A DNA stretch of 43,268 bases from positions 1 to 43,268 of the forward strand of contig JAFGKO010000141.1 of the NCBI GenBank assembly GCA_016928525.1, written 5' to 3'. The DNA comes from Anaerolineales bacterium. GTDB lineage: Bacteria; Chloroflexota; Anaerolineae; Anaerolineales; Villigracilaceae. Of the stretch, positions 25,125-31,236 are shown piece by piece; position 1 is the stretch's first letter, and each line of letters begins with the position of its first letter. The notes below the pieces were generated by a model. That model saw only the letters and a program-made list of their open reading frames with translations, was not told the DNA's origin and searched no databases. The translations under genes and the position numbers were made by a program.

Positions 25125-25491
25125 TATTTAGCCTTTCTTCTAATGCCGCTATCCGCGCCTCCAAATCGTCAACCTCTCGAATTTTCAAGGCATGTTTCAA
25201 CCAGTCCCCTATTGCCAGCCGCTTGACGTTCGGGTCTGTAGCAGTATCCACGATCACCCATAATTTATCTAACGCGTCCAAAACGTCAACCGTCAAGCGG
25301 TTCGATACTTCGCTATAAATGGCCGCGTGTGCTTCCTGTAATAGCTGCCTGAATTGCCCATTCTTCAAATAGCGGTAAATGGTATTTTCAGCCAGCCCGC
25401 ACTTTTTGGCCGCGCTTCTCACGTCCTTTTCGGTCAATAACGCCGCAAGCGCCCTTTGTTGATTGGCCGGTAGTTTCGTAGTATCTGTCAC
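25108..25491 (-). CDS. HTH protein resembling phage terminase small subunits (phBC6A51-like)
   Basis: 127 residues. The N-terminal helix-turn-helix reads LLTEKDVRSAAKKCGLAENTIYRYLKNGQFRQLLQEAHAAI, the typical order of small-terminase and phBC6A51-like DNA binders. It is followed by helical repeats (DVLDALDKLWVIVDTATDPNVKRLAIGDWL) and a coiled-coil end (LEARIAALEERL). The start is GTG at 25491 with AAAGGTG upstream. No large terminase subunit is present, so it may bind element DNA for packaging by a helper, or act as a regulator. Confidence 0.65.
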   Translation of the reverse strand: MTDTTKLPANQQRALAALLTEKDVRSAAKKCGLAENTIYRYLKNGQFRQLLQEAHAAIYSEVSNRLTVDVLDALDKLWVIVDTATDPNVKRLAIGDWLKHALKIREVDDLEARIAALEERLNNGHVG

Positions 25492-25580
25492 ACTTTCACC
25501 TTTTGTCTAACTATTGTACAACTATTTTACACTTTCAGATCCATGCTCCCGATACGTTCCGGGGGATAAAGGCGGGGGTA

Positions 25581-25602
25581 TGTCCACTCACGTGAGTGGA
25601 CA
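25581..25602. promoter_or_regulatory. 22-bp perfect palindrome
   Basis: Arms TGTCCACTCAC and GTGAGTGGACA meet without a loop. It begins 1 bp past the stop of the zinc-knuckle frame and lies about 90 bp before the HTH gene start. There is no T-run on the minus strand, so an operator for the downstream HTH operon is more likely than a terminator. Confidence 0.5.
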
Positions 25603-25603
25603 A

Positions 25604-25789
25604 TTACCCGTTTTGCCTGTCTTTCTTCTTCCATACGCTTATGCCTTTTCGCTGTCCGCGCTTGACGCAAGCCTGGTTGAAGTAGTATTTATCCGGGTGA
25701 GTAGTGGTGAATTCCTTACCACATCCACAAAGACATTGACGCGTAATGGGTGGTCTACGTTTGCCGGTAAATAAGTGAGTAGGGACATG
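25604..25789 (-). CDS. Zinc-knuckle frame without a visible start codon
   Basis: The frame ending at 25604 encodes RQCLCGCGKEFTTTHPDKYY, then FNQACVKRG and a Lys-rich end (SVWKKKDRQNG), a convincing CxCGCGxxF...C zinc module. No ATG, GTG or TTG lies in frame within about 60 bp upstream of the neighbouring stop at 25792; the nearest candidate ATG is at 25987, deep inside that gene. The frame is -1 relative to the membrane protein gene 25792-26541. It may be reached by -1 frameshifting, start at a rare codon, or be a remnant. The 25789 boundary is arbitrary. Confidence 0.4.
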   Translation of the reverse strand, partial: HVPTHLFTGKRRPPITRQCLCGCGKEFTTTHPDKYYFNQACVKRGQRKGISVWKKKDRQNG

Positions 25790-25791
25790 CT

Positions 25792-26541
25792 TTACTCGTT
25801 CTCCATTTCCTCGGGGGAACGTCCAGACGTTGTAGACGACATGCTCGTAAATTCTGAATTTGCCGCCTGCCTTAGTCCGAAAAAATTTAGCACGCCATCC
25901 CAAAAACTTAGGCGCCTCGAGGCGTCCGGGTCTGGTAGGGCGGGGATTTCCTCTGCGGGAACGTCCACATATTCGCCCTCTTGCCATTCCTTCAATTCCT
26001 TTTTGCTCATGGGCAAGTGAAGGTTGTACTTGATTTCACCTGAAACACGACGGGCGAGTACAGCACCCAGCCGCCGCGCTTCCTGCTTGATATGGGCGGT
26101 AGCCTGCCTTAATGCTTCTTCCTGCAATTCATCTTCCAGGGATTGCGCCGCCATTGCCTTTTGTGCTTCCGGGCTACTGGCATGGAAGAAGTACAACGCG
26201 CCATAACTGGCCGCCGTTGCTACTACCATACCAATACGTACAAGGGCGGGGGATACCACCGTCAACCCGCCAGCGGTCATGAAAATTACGCCGATCACGT
26301 CAACGATTGTCATTATCAAGGCCGTTGCCCGTTGGTGCGTTCCACGCGCAACGAACAGGAAAGCACCCAGCCACGCCAGCGCACCGCCATCGAACAGGGC
26401 AAGCGCCAAAATGGGGGAGAGTTTATCACCCGGTAGGGCAGTTGCTACCGCGTGTACCGTCATGTTTGCCGCCCATAACAGAAGCGCCGCAATGAAAGCG
26501 AAGAAGAAGTATTTACTTACTGCTTTCCAGATTTTTTCCAT
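25792..26541 (-). CDS. Element membrane protein with cytoplasmic helical tail
   Basis: 249 residues: four hydrophobic helices in the first 125 residues (FFFAFIAALLLWAANMTVHAV, ILALALFDGGALAWLGAFLFVA, a third from ALIMTIVDVIGVIFMTAGG and a fourth from GMVVATAASYGALYFF). A charged helical region follows (EDELQEEALRQATAHIKQEARRLGAVLARR), then an acidic, Ser/Thr-rich end. No enzyme motif is seen. AAGGAAGG precedes the start. It may be a holin-like or replication-anchoring membrane protein; neither is supported by homology. Confidence 0.75.
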   Translation of the reverse strand: MEKIWKAVSKYFFFAFIAALLLWAANMTVHAVATALPGDKLSPILALALFDGGALAWLGAFLFVARGTHQRATALIMTIVDVIGVIFMTAGGLTVVSPALVRIGMVVATAASYGALYFFHASSPEAQKAMAAQSLEDELQEEALRQATAHIKQEARRLGAVLARRVSGEIKYNLHLPMSKKELKEWQEGEYVDVPAEEIPALPDPDASRRLSFWDGVLNFFGLRQAANSEFTSMSSTTSGRSPEEMENE

Positions 26542-26563
26542 CGTTACACCTTCCTTTTAGTTT

Positions 26564-26707
26564 TTATTTTTTTTCATATCCGATTGACGTAACCCGATAC
26601 CCTTTAGGAAATAGGGCGTTTATTGCCTTTATTTTGCGCCTGTGCATCAAGCGGGAAATAAGCAATCCCACAATTATGCCGATCACTATACCTATTGTTA
26701 ATTCCAT
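26564..26707 (-). CDS. 47-residue single-pass membrane protein
   Basis: A short gene encoding MELTIGIVIGIIVGLLISRL, then a basic stretch (HRRKIKAINALF) and a polar end (GYRVTSIGYEKK). Residues 4-20 form one transmembrane helix, followed by positive charges expected inside the cell. AAGGAAGG lies 6 nt before the ATG, the same ribosome site as the next gene downstream. It is co-oriented with the membrane protein at 25792-26541, 22 bp away. Function unknown. Confidence 0.7.
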   Translation of the reverse strand: MELTIGIVIGIIVGLLISRLMHRRKIKAINALFPKGYRVTSIGYEKK

Positions 26708-26720
26708 CGTACCTTCCTTT

Positions 26721-26735
26721 TGTCACACTGTGACA
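26721..26735. promoter_or_regulatory. TGTCACA-c-TGTGACA dyad upstream of the 47-residue gene
   Basis: A perfect 7-bp inverted repeat with a 1-nt centre ends 13 bp before the start codon, next to the ribosome site. TGTCAC/GTGACA half sites also appear in the 31059-31092 inverted repeat. It is a plausible repressor operator. Confidence 0.45.
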
Positions 26736-26778
26736 GTTTGAACTTTACAAAACTTGACATGTTGAAAGAATGTTGACA

Positions 26779-26931
26779 TTTTCACCCACGCGCGTATGGG
26801 CAATACATTTGAATTTTCCCGCCGGCGGGAAAATCTTCATTTTCACCCACGCGCGTATGGGCAATACTTATTGGTGGTTCCAATTCAGTACCGCCAATAA
26901 CACTTTTCATCCACGCGCGTATGGGTAATAC
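26779..26931. repeat. Three 28-bp iterons alternating with palindromic spacers; candidate origin
   Basis: Copies at 26779-26806, 26840-26867 and 26904-26931 share the core CCACGCGCGTATGGG. The first two are identical; the third differs at two bases. The 33-bp first interval contains a perfect 22-bp palindrome (26813-26834, arms ATTTTCCCGCC/GGCGGGAAAAT). The 36-bp second interval contains TTATTGGTGGT...ACCGCCAATAA with one mismatch. Phased direct repeats with hairpins, close to a primase gene, fit an iteron origin or a multi-site operator. There is no cas gene, and palindromic spacers argue against CRISPR. Confidence 0.6.
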
Positions 26932-26934
26932 GCT

Positions 26935-27324
26935 TCATCGACAAAACTCCGAATTTACCCAGCCGGTACGCCCGTTCTGGGTTGTGACATAATCCCAGCC
27001 GTCACGCTGCTGGGTGACTTCTAAAACATCCCCCGGATATAGCCAGCCGATCACGGGGTAAGACGTGCCCGCGCCCGCCCGTAAATTTAGGGCTTCAGAT
27101 ACCGTCACAGTACACAAAGGCACGGGGGTATTTGTAGGGCTGGGGGTGGGTATTTGTCCCGAAGTAGGGACAATTTCAGCCGTAGCGCTTGCCGCCGGGG
27201 TCGGTGCTGTAAGGCTTGCATACGGGTTGTAATTCGCCAGATCACTACACCCAGCCAGGAAGATCACAAAAGATATTGCAATGCGCTGCACAACGTTCCT
27301 GAACGTTTCGGGAGATAAGTTCAT
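26935..27324 (-). CDS. SH3b-domain lipoprotein
   Basis: 129 residues: signal peptide with lipobox LAGC (Cys25), a Pro/Thr/Ala-rich linker (to about residue 68), then a bacterial SH3 domain of about 60 residues (EALNLRAGAGTSYPVIGWLYPGDVLEVTQQRDGWDYVTT, WVNSEFC). SH3b domains bind cell-wall or peptide ligands. As an element-encoded surface lipoprotein it could alter host surface or exclude phage (inference). The start overlaps the upstream stop (ATGA). Confidence 0.82.
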   Translation of the reverse strand: MNLSPETFRNVVQRIAISFVIFLAGCSDLANYNPYASLTAPTPAASATAEIVPTSGQIPTPSPTNTPVPLCTVTVSEALNLRAGAGTSYPVIGWLYPGDVLEVTQQRDGWDYVTTQNGRTGWVNSEFCR

Positions 27325-27587
27325 TCGCTGCCTGCCTTTGCTTTCTCTGAATATGGAATTAATTCCAGGTTCAGAGAATTGACGTTTGTCTTTTTACTTT
27401 CCAGCTTTTCAAGATCACGCGCGTATTCCATGCGCTCTTTTTCCGTTGCCTGATAGCGCTGATGTAACAAACAAAAATCATGCCTGCCATAGGGCACGAA
27501 ACGAGGGCAGGGAGTGCCGTCTATTCTGATAGCCTTGCACTTTACCCCTGTGTTTATCTGGTTGCGGTAGTTGGTCTGTTTGCTCAT
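27321..27587 (-). CDS. Small zinc-binding protein
   Basis: 88 residues. The motif KCKAIRIDGTPCPRFVPYGR followed by HDFCLLHQ gives a C-x7-C-x10-C-x2-H zinc site of the kind common in small bacterial proteins, followed by a charged helical tail (EKERMEYARDLEKLESKK). It overlaps the primase gene upstream by 4 bp (ATGA) and the lipoprotein downstream by 4 bp, so the three form a coupled unit. Function unknown. Confidence 0.7.
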   Translation of the reverse strand: MSKQTNYRNQINTGVKCKAIRIDGTPCPRFVPYGRHDFCLLHQRYQATEKERMEYARDLEKLESKKTNVNSLNLELIPYSEKAKAGSE

Positions 27588-29122
27588 TGGTTCACCAATC
27601 CTTTTTCAAGACTGTTTCGGTGGTCGCGTCGTTCTTGTTCGTAGCGTTCTCGCTGTTCTTCCCTTGCCGCGTAAGTATGGAAGATAGCAGCAATCAGGTC
27701 TAAATCTACAATCTCGCCTTGCCACTTATCGCCGTTCTTTGTTACCAGTTCTATCACTTCGCCAGTCTTACGGTCTGTTACCTTCAAATTATCAAGCGCG
27801 CGCCGGATAGTCTTAATATGTGCGCCGGTGGCTTCGGATAGTTCCTGCTCGGTCATGCCGTCGGGGTGGGTAAGTAGCAGTTCATACACCTGTCCCGCCC
27901 GCTGTCCCAGTCTGTTCTTGCCGTTCCTGAATGCGTCGTGTGTCGCTATCCGTTCACCCTTCCAAGTTGGTGTTCCTGCTTCTTGCACTGTGGACAACTT
28001 GCAACATACCCTTACAAGGGAAGTACTTAGGGTATGTTGCACTTTGTCCAGTTGCAGGGCGTATTGTGTAGCAAGCATTCCGCCGCTAGGGTGTTCAACG
28101 CTCAGAAGTTTACGCTCTGTCAATCGGTGGTTTGCTCTGCTTGCTGTTCCAGCGTCAACGCCAGCAAACAACGCAAGATCACGCACAGAAGCGTTATAGA
28201 TCACCCTGCCAGCCTTTGCCGCTGTTTCGATGTGTGCAATCAGGATATTCTTGTCACTAGCCCATTGCCAGGGTGCGCGCTCTGCCAGTCCTTGCAGTTC
28301 TGCCAGTTGCCGCCGTAGTGGGCTTTCGTTCTGCGAGTACTTCTCTGCTTCCCGATACACTCCGCCTAGCCAGCGCCCCGCGTTTGCGCTGTTCTCTGCT
28401 CTCATTTCAGCATACTTTCCACCGCATGGCATAGTATCGAATACCCGTTTTATGGCCGTGAAATCGTAGCCGCTGTCAATCATGGATAACACTAGGGCAT
28501 ATTCGGCTTCGCTTCTGCTCTTGTACTTCCCGATCACATCAGCGTTACCGTTTGCCAGTGCTATCGCCTTACCTGACATTGACGGGGGGGTGTGGTCTGT
28601 TACCGCTTCGTTGACATTGATTACCTGTGCAATGTCTTTCAGATCCAAAACGGGGAGGTGTAGCAGATCACCGCCTATCAGGGTATAAGCGCCGCTGTCC
28701 ACAATTGACGGGGGTGCTGCAACTTGCGCGCCCGCATCGTATCGAAAGTCACCCGCCCCAAACTGGTTAACAAAGTTTCGCTTGCTGCCTAGCATCCGGC
28801 CAGCCCAATTAACGTACACATGACGGCCAATTCCGCTCGCTGTTTGCACTACGGGATAGCTGCCCGGATGGTATCCTAATCCAGCCAGCCAGCTTACAAC
28901 GTTGTCAAAAGTGCCCGGTTGGTTCTTGTCGTCACAGTCGAGAAACGCGCGCCCATCCCCAGCCCGTAGGCCGATGTTCGCATCCTTCGGCGCGCCGTAC
29001 CACTGTCTGACAGTTGGCTTTACCTGCCAGCCTTTGACAAGTGGTAACTTACTCGCCGGTTTCAACGGGATAGGCGAGTATCCCAAGTCAAGGTATTGTG
29101 TGTGTGCTGTAGTCGTTATCAT
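27584..29122 (-). CDS. Primase-polymerase (bifunctional DNA primase/polymerase N-terminal type)
   Basis: 512 residues. The N-terminal prim-pol domain (1 to about 170) shows GYSPIPLKPASKLPLVKGW, the metal-binding ANIGLRAGDGRAFLDCDD (Asp62, Asp64), the TASGIGRH motif (His101) and the QVAAPPSIVDSGAYTL block. A helical segment with RSEAEYALVLSMIDSGYDF follows, resembling a primase C-terminal region. Two winged-helix modules finish the protein (SVRDLALFAGVDAGTASRANHRL; QELSEATGAHIKTIRRALDNL). It has no helicase domain, so it would prime or copy element DNA with a host helicase. Confidence 0.85.
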   Translation of the reverse strand: MITTTAHTQYLDLGYSPIPLKPASKLPLVKGWQVKPTVRQWYGAPKDANIGLRAGDGRAFLDCDDKNQPGTFDNVVSWLAGLGYHPGSYPVVQTASGIGRHVYVNWAGRMLGSKRNFVNQFGAGDFRYDAGAQVAAPPSIVDSGAYTLIGGDLLHLPVLDLKDIAQVINVNEAVTDHTPPSMSGKAIALANGNADVIGKYKSRSEAEYALVLSMIDSGYDFTAIKRVFDTMPCGGKYAEMRAENSANAGRWLGGVYREAEKYSQNESPLRRQLAELQGLAERAPWQWASDKNILIAHIETAAKAGRVIYNASVRDLALFAGVDAGTASRANHRLTERKLLSVEHPSGGMLATQYALQLDKVQHTLSTSLVRVCCKLSTVQEAGTPTWKGERIATHDAFRNGKNRLGQRAGQVYELLLTHPDGMTEQELSEATGAHIKTIRRALDNLKVTDRKTGEVIELVTKNGDKWQGEIVDLDLIAAIFHTYAAREEQRERYEQERRDHRNSLEKGLVNQ

Positions 29123-29225
29123 CGTCTATAATTTCCTAGAAATTCCCCCCGCCCGAACGCGCCCGCTGATACCACTATCAACGGCTGGAGGTGCATATTC
29201 GGGCGGGGGTCGGTGTAGGTCATTG

Positions 29226-29690
29226 TTAGAACGGGAATTCGTCCAGGTCGGCGGCTTCGGGGATTTGTACCGCTTCGGTCTCCCACGCCAGCTTATCGCC
29301 GCCGTCAACTATCGCGGTGTTGTGCTTGGCTTTCCATTCTTCGACAGTCAAGCCCTCATCTTTGGCGCATTCTTCGACAAACGCATCATTGAAGGCTTCA
29401 ATTTGAGCGTCGTAATCAGCGCCGGTTTTCCATTCTGCAATATTGTGGACAACCTCGGGTAATTCTGTTCGCAGAGCGTCAACGTATTTTTGTAGTCGGT
29501 CTGCATGTTCAGCGCCGCGCTTAATCATTCCCTCCGGCCCGGCTTCAAGGCAGTTTCGGCAAACATCAAAACTACCTTCACCGTCATAATTAACCTGGGA
29601 TTTCATCCCGTCTTTTTCTTGCATTTCGCCGCATACGTCACAAGTCCAGCGAAAAAAGCACCCTGTGGCTTCAAGCGTGATTGTATTCAT
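29226..29690 (-). CDS. Zinc-finger protein with SSB-like acidic C-terminal tail
   Basis: 154 residues. The N-terminal module has CDVCGEMQEKDGM followed by CRNCLEAG, a four-Cys zinc site. A charged helical middle follows, and the end is EAADLDEFPF. The acidic DxDEFPF tail resembles the SSB C-terminal peptide (DDDIPF) used to recruit replication and repair proteins. No OB fold is evident, so it is not a standard SSB. AAGGAG precedes the start. It lies directly upstream of the primase gene. Confidence 0.7.
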   Translation of the reverse strand: MNTITLEATGCFFRWTCDVCGEMQEKDGMKSQVNYDGEGSFDVCRNCLEAGPEGMIKRGAEHADRLQKYVDALRTELPEVVHNIAEWKTGADYDAQIEAFNDAFVEECAKDEGLTVEEWKAKHNTAIVDGGDKLAWETEAVQIPEAADLDEFPF

Positions 29691-29745
29691 GGTTATTTAC
29701 TCCTTAGAATTTGAATAGTAGTCATGGTCATTTACTCCAGAATTT
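29688..29745 (-). repeat. Tandem duplication of the start region, with possible 10-codon leader
   Basis: The ribosome site and start region of the zinc-finger gene (GGAGTAAATAACCATGA) are repeated about 35 bp upstream (GGAGTAAATGACCATGA), with flanking AGAATT also shared. The upstream copy can start a 10-residue frame (29725-29693, MTTIQILRSK) whose stop overlaps the downstream ribosome site. It could be a leader peptide or just a duplication scar. Confidence 0.5.
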
Positions 29746-29896
29746 CCATGCGACCTTATGCAACATAGCGCCCCCCCCAGCCCCGGTCACCGCTCATTCG
29801 GCAACCGGGGCCTTGACCAATACTAGCCCCCCACAAAACACAAACTCACCCCCGCGCTTGCTCAAGGTGCGGGCGTCAATGCGTAGTGTCGAGGTG
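29691..29896. other. Intergenic region with GC hairpin
   Basis: Apart from the start-region duplication, this gap holds CCCCGGT-16 nt-ACCGGGG (29781-29810) and a run of eight C residues. No gene is supported. No clear promoter is visible, although a transcript for the zinc-finger and primase genes could begin here. Confidence 0.45.
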
Positions 29897-30250
29897 CTAG
29901 AACGGGAATTCGTCATCTTCGCTTATTCGCGCATCTTCTGCAACAAACAGGGCTATAAATTTGTCCTGTTCTTTTAGTGCCCTTTCGAATTCGCTCTTAG
30001 CGTCTCTGTACACTTTCCACGTATCCCAGCAAAGCGCCTTTGCTTCTTGGCTGTCATTGCTTTTTACCAAGTTGCCAATCGCCTGGTCGTAGTTCTCACA
30101 TGCACTATCAGAGGCGTACATCAACGTTTCTGTATTTTTTTCAATGTTGAGGCGGGTTAGTTCTATTTCGTTTATGCACTTTTCGCGCAATTGTCGCGCG
30201 TGTTCTGCGCTTGCGTTTATTACTTTTATGTTTTTCTTTTTGGTATTCAT
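29897..30250 (-). CDS. Helical protein with SSB-like acidic C-terminal tail
   Basis: 117 residues, almost entirely charged helix (NASAEHARQLREKCINEIEL, then YRDAKSEFERALKEQDKFIALF), ending ISEDDEFPF. The last residues equal the tail of the zinc-finger protein at 29226-29690, and the final 16 coding bases are identical in both genes. The SSB-type tail without an OB domain suggests a competitor or adaptor for SSB partners. Its ATG overlaps the stop of the 44-residue gene upstream. Confidence 0.7.
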   Translation of the reverse strand: MNTKKKNIKVINASAEHARQLREKCINEIELTRLNIEKNTETLMYASDSACENYDQAIGNLVKSNDSQEAKALCWDTWKVYRDAKSEFERALKEQDKFIALFVAEDARISEDDEFPF

Positions 30251-30381
30251 TTTTTATTCTCCAATAGGTTGAATAGACGGTTTAGCCAATACTTGTTTTT
30301 GTATTGCAATAACAGGGCAAATGTAGAACGTAGCTCGTTCCTGCGTTTCTGTTCTTGGGTGGTGGTGGTCAATGCGTTCAT
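30247..30381 (-). CDS. 44-residue coupled gene
   Basis: A short gene with ATGA overlaps at both ends: its ATG shares bases with the stop of 30378-30875, and its stop shares bases with the start of 29897-30250. The protein begins MNALTTTTQEQKRRNELRST and ends LNRLFNLLENKK: basic and helical with several aromatic residues. The double overlap is strong evidence that it is translated. GGAG for the next gene lies inside its last codons. Function unknown. Confidence 0.75.
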   Translation of the reverse strand: MNALTTTTQEQKRRNELRSTFALLLQYKNKYWLNRLFNLLENKK

Positions 30382-30875
30382 CGCCGCACCATCAGATCAC
30401 CTTCAGGGGTGAATAGAGACGAAACACGATCACCGCTAAACAGGTCAAGTTGTGCGGGCTTGTGATAGCCTGCTGACTGTTTACGGGGGTTATCAAGCGC
30501 CCTATTGCGTTTCTTGGAATTGCCAGTACTGGCAAACTGTGACAACGAAACGCGCCATTGAGGGCCATACCAGCCATTGAAGTAAGGCTGTTTGAACTGG
30601 TCGAAACGTGATAGCTCTATCGAATAGGTTATCTTTTCGCGCGTTACCATCCTGACAAATTCCGCGCCAAGATCACATACCGCGCCATACTCGGATTGTG
30701 ACAAGGTAAAAGACGGTTCAGGTAATTGCAGAATGGACGCGTTGCCCTTTTCGTACACGTTCCCTTGAATAGAGCCAATATCAAGATATTGGCCGCGTTC
30801 GTGGTTGTACGCTTGCAATGTAACTTTGCCTGGGCGTGATACTGCTCGAATTTCGCCTGCTTTTGTTGCGTTCAT
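30378..30875 (-). CDS. Element protein of unknown function
   Basis: 165 residues. The beta-rich N-terminal part (GKVTLQAYNHERGQYLDIGSI, ASILQLPEPSFTLSQSEY) is followed by a polar region and a C-terminal QLDLFSGDRVSSLF segment. The ATG at 30875 overlaps the stop of the upstream zinc-binding gene (ATGA) and follows GGGGGTG; a longer frame to 30911 would overlap that gene further and is less likely. The QLDLF motif resembles beta-clamp-binding peptides (Q-L-x-L-F), which suggests contact with the replisome (inference). Confidence 0.7.
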   Translation of the reverse strand: MNATKAGEIRAVSRPGKVTLQAYNHERGQYLDIGSIQGNVYEKGNASILQLPEPSFTLSQSEYGAVCDLGAEFVRMVTREKITYSIELSRFDQFKQPYFNGWYGPQWRVSLSQFASTGNSKKRNRALDNPRKQSAGYHKPAQLDLFSGDRVSSLFTPEGDLMVRR

Positions 30876-31069
30876 CCTGTCACCCCCAATGCGCCCAAAT
30901 GACGAGGGCACGCGTACACATTGCGCCCAAACGGGGAGGGCGTTCTAACGAATGTCAGGCTTTTGGTTTCGTTGCATAGGCAACAAACGGGCTGGTAAAC
31001 GGGCTTGGCCTGCTTGGGCTTCGCTTGCATCCCCACATTGTTTTTAGTATGATTAAGTTGTAGTGACAT
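30872..31069 (-). CDS. Small zinc-binding element protein
   Basis: 65 residues. A basic N-terminus rich in Lys and Gln (QAKPKQAKPVYQP) precedes CCLCNETKSLTF and ACPRHLGALG, giving a C-x2-C...C-x2-H zinc site. The ATG at 31069 (MSLQLNH) lies inside the right arm of a 10-bp inverted repeat; a GTG at 31075 is an alternative start. Its stop overlaps the next start (ATGA). Function unknown. Confidence 0.68.
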   Translation of the reverse strand: MSLQLNHTKNNVGMQAKPKQAKPVYQPVCCLCNETKSLTFVRTPSPFGRNVYACPRHLGALGVTG

Positions 31070-31092
31070 TTTCACCGTCCAGTGTCACTACA
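31059..31092 (-). promoter_or_regulatory. Inverted repeat enclosing the start codon of the small zinc-binding gene
   Basis: On the minus strand TGTAGTGACA (31092-31083), 14 nt and TGTCACTACA (31068-31059) form a perfect 10-bp stem. The ATG at 31069 sits at the loop-stem junction, and the loop holds the only Shine-Dalgarno-like bases. It could be an operator or an RNA hairpin masking the start of the 30872-29226 gene train. Confidence 0.5.
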
Positions 31093-31164
31093 TCCCGCGC
31101 CTTGCTCCCTGGTTGTCCGCCGGGGAGTTCGGCTTTATGGGCGGACGCAGTGACGAAAATAAAA

Positions 31165-31186
31165 ACTTGCTCTATATAGAGCAAGT
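31165..31186 (-). terminator. Palindromic terminator after the 31237-31737 gene
   Basis: A perfect 22-bp palindrome (arms ACTTGCTCTAT/ATAGAGCAAGT) is followed on the minus strand by TTTTATTTT, 50 bp past the stop of the upstream gene. It behaves as an intrinsic terminator for that gene. A nearby CCGAAATTTCGG palindrome (31211-31222 region) is of unknown role. Confidence 0.65.
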
Positions 31187-31236
31187 ATATAAAACTGAAC
31201 TATTGAAAACCCGAAATTTCGGAAATTTCGGTAATG

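Noticed and set aside
26779..26931. CRISPR array
   Set aside because: Repeat and interval lengths fit, but the intervals are themselves palindromic, there are only three repeats, and no cas gene is in the window.
29226..30250. True single-stranded DNA-binding proteins
   Set aside because: Only the C-terminal tail resembles SSB; neither body shows an OB-fold pattern.
31165..31186. Palindromic operator
   Set aside because: The loopless palindrome is followed by a T-tract on the minus strand just past a stop codon, so an intrinsic terminator is the simpler reading.
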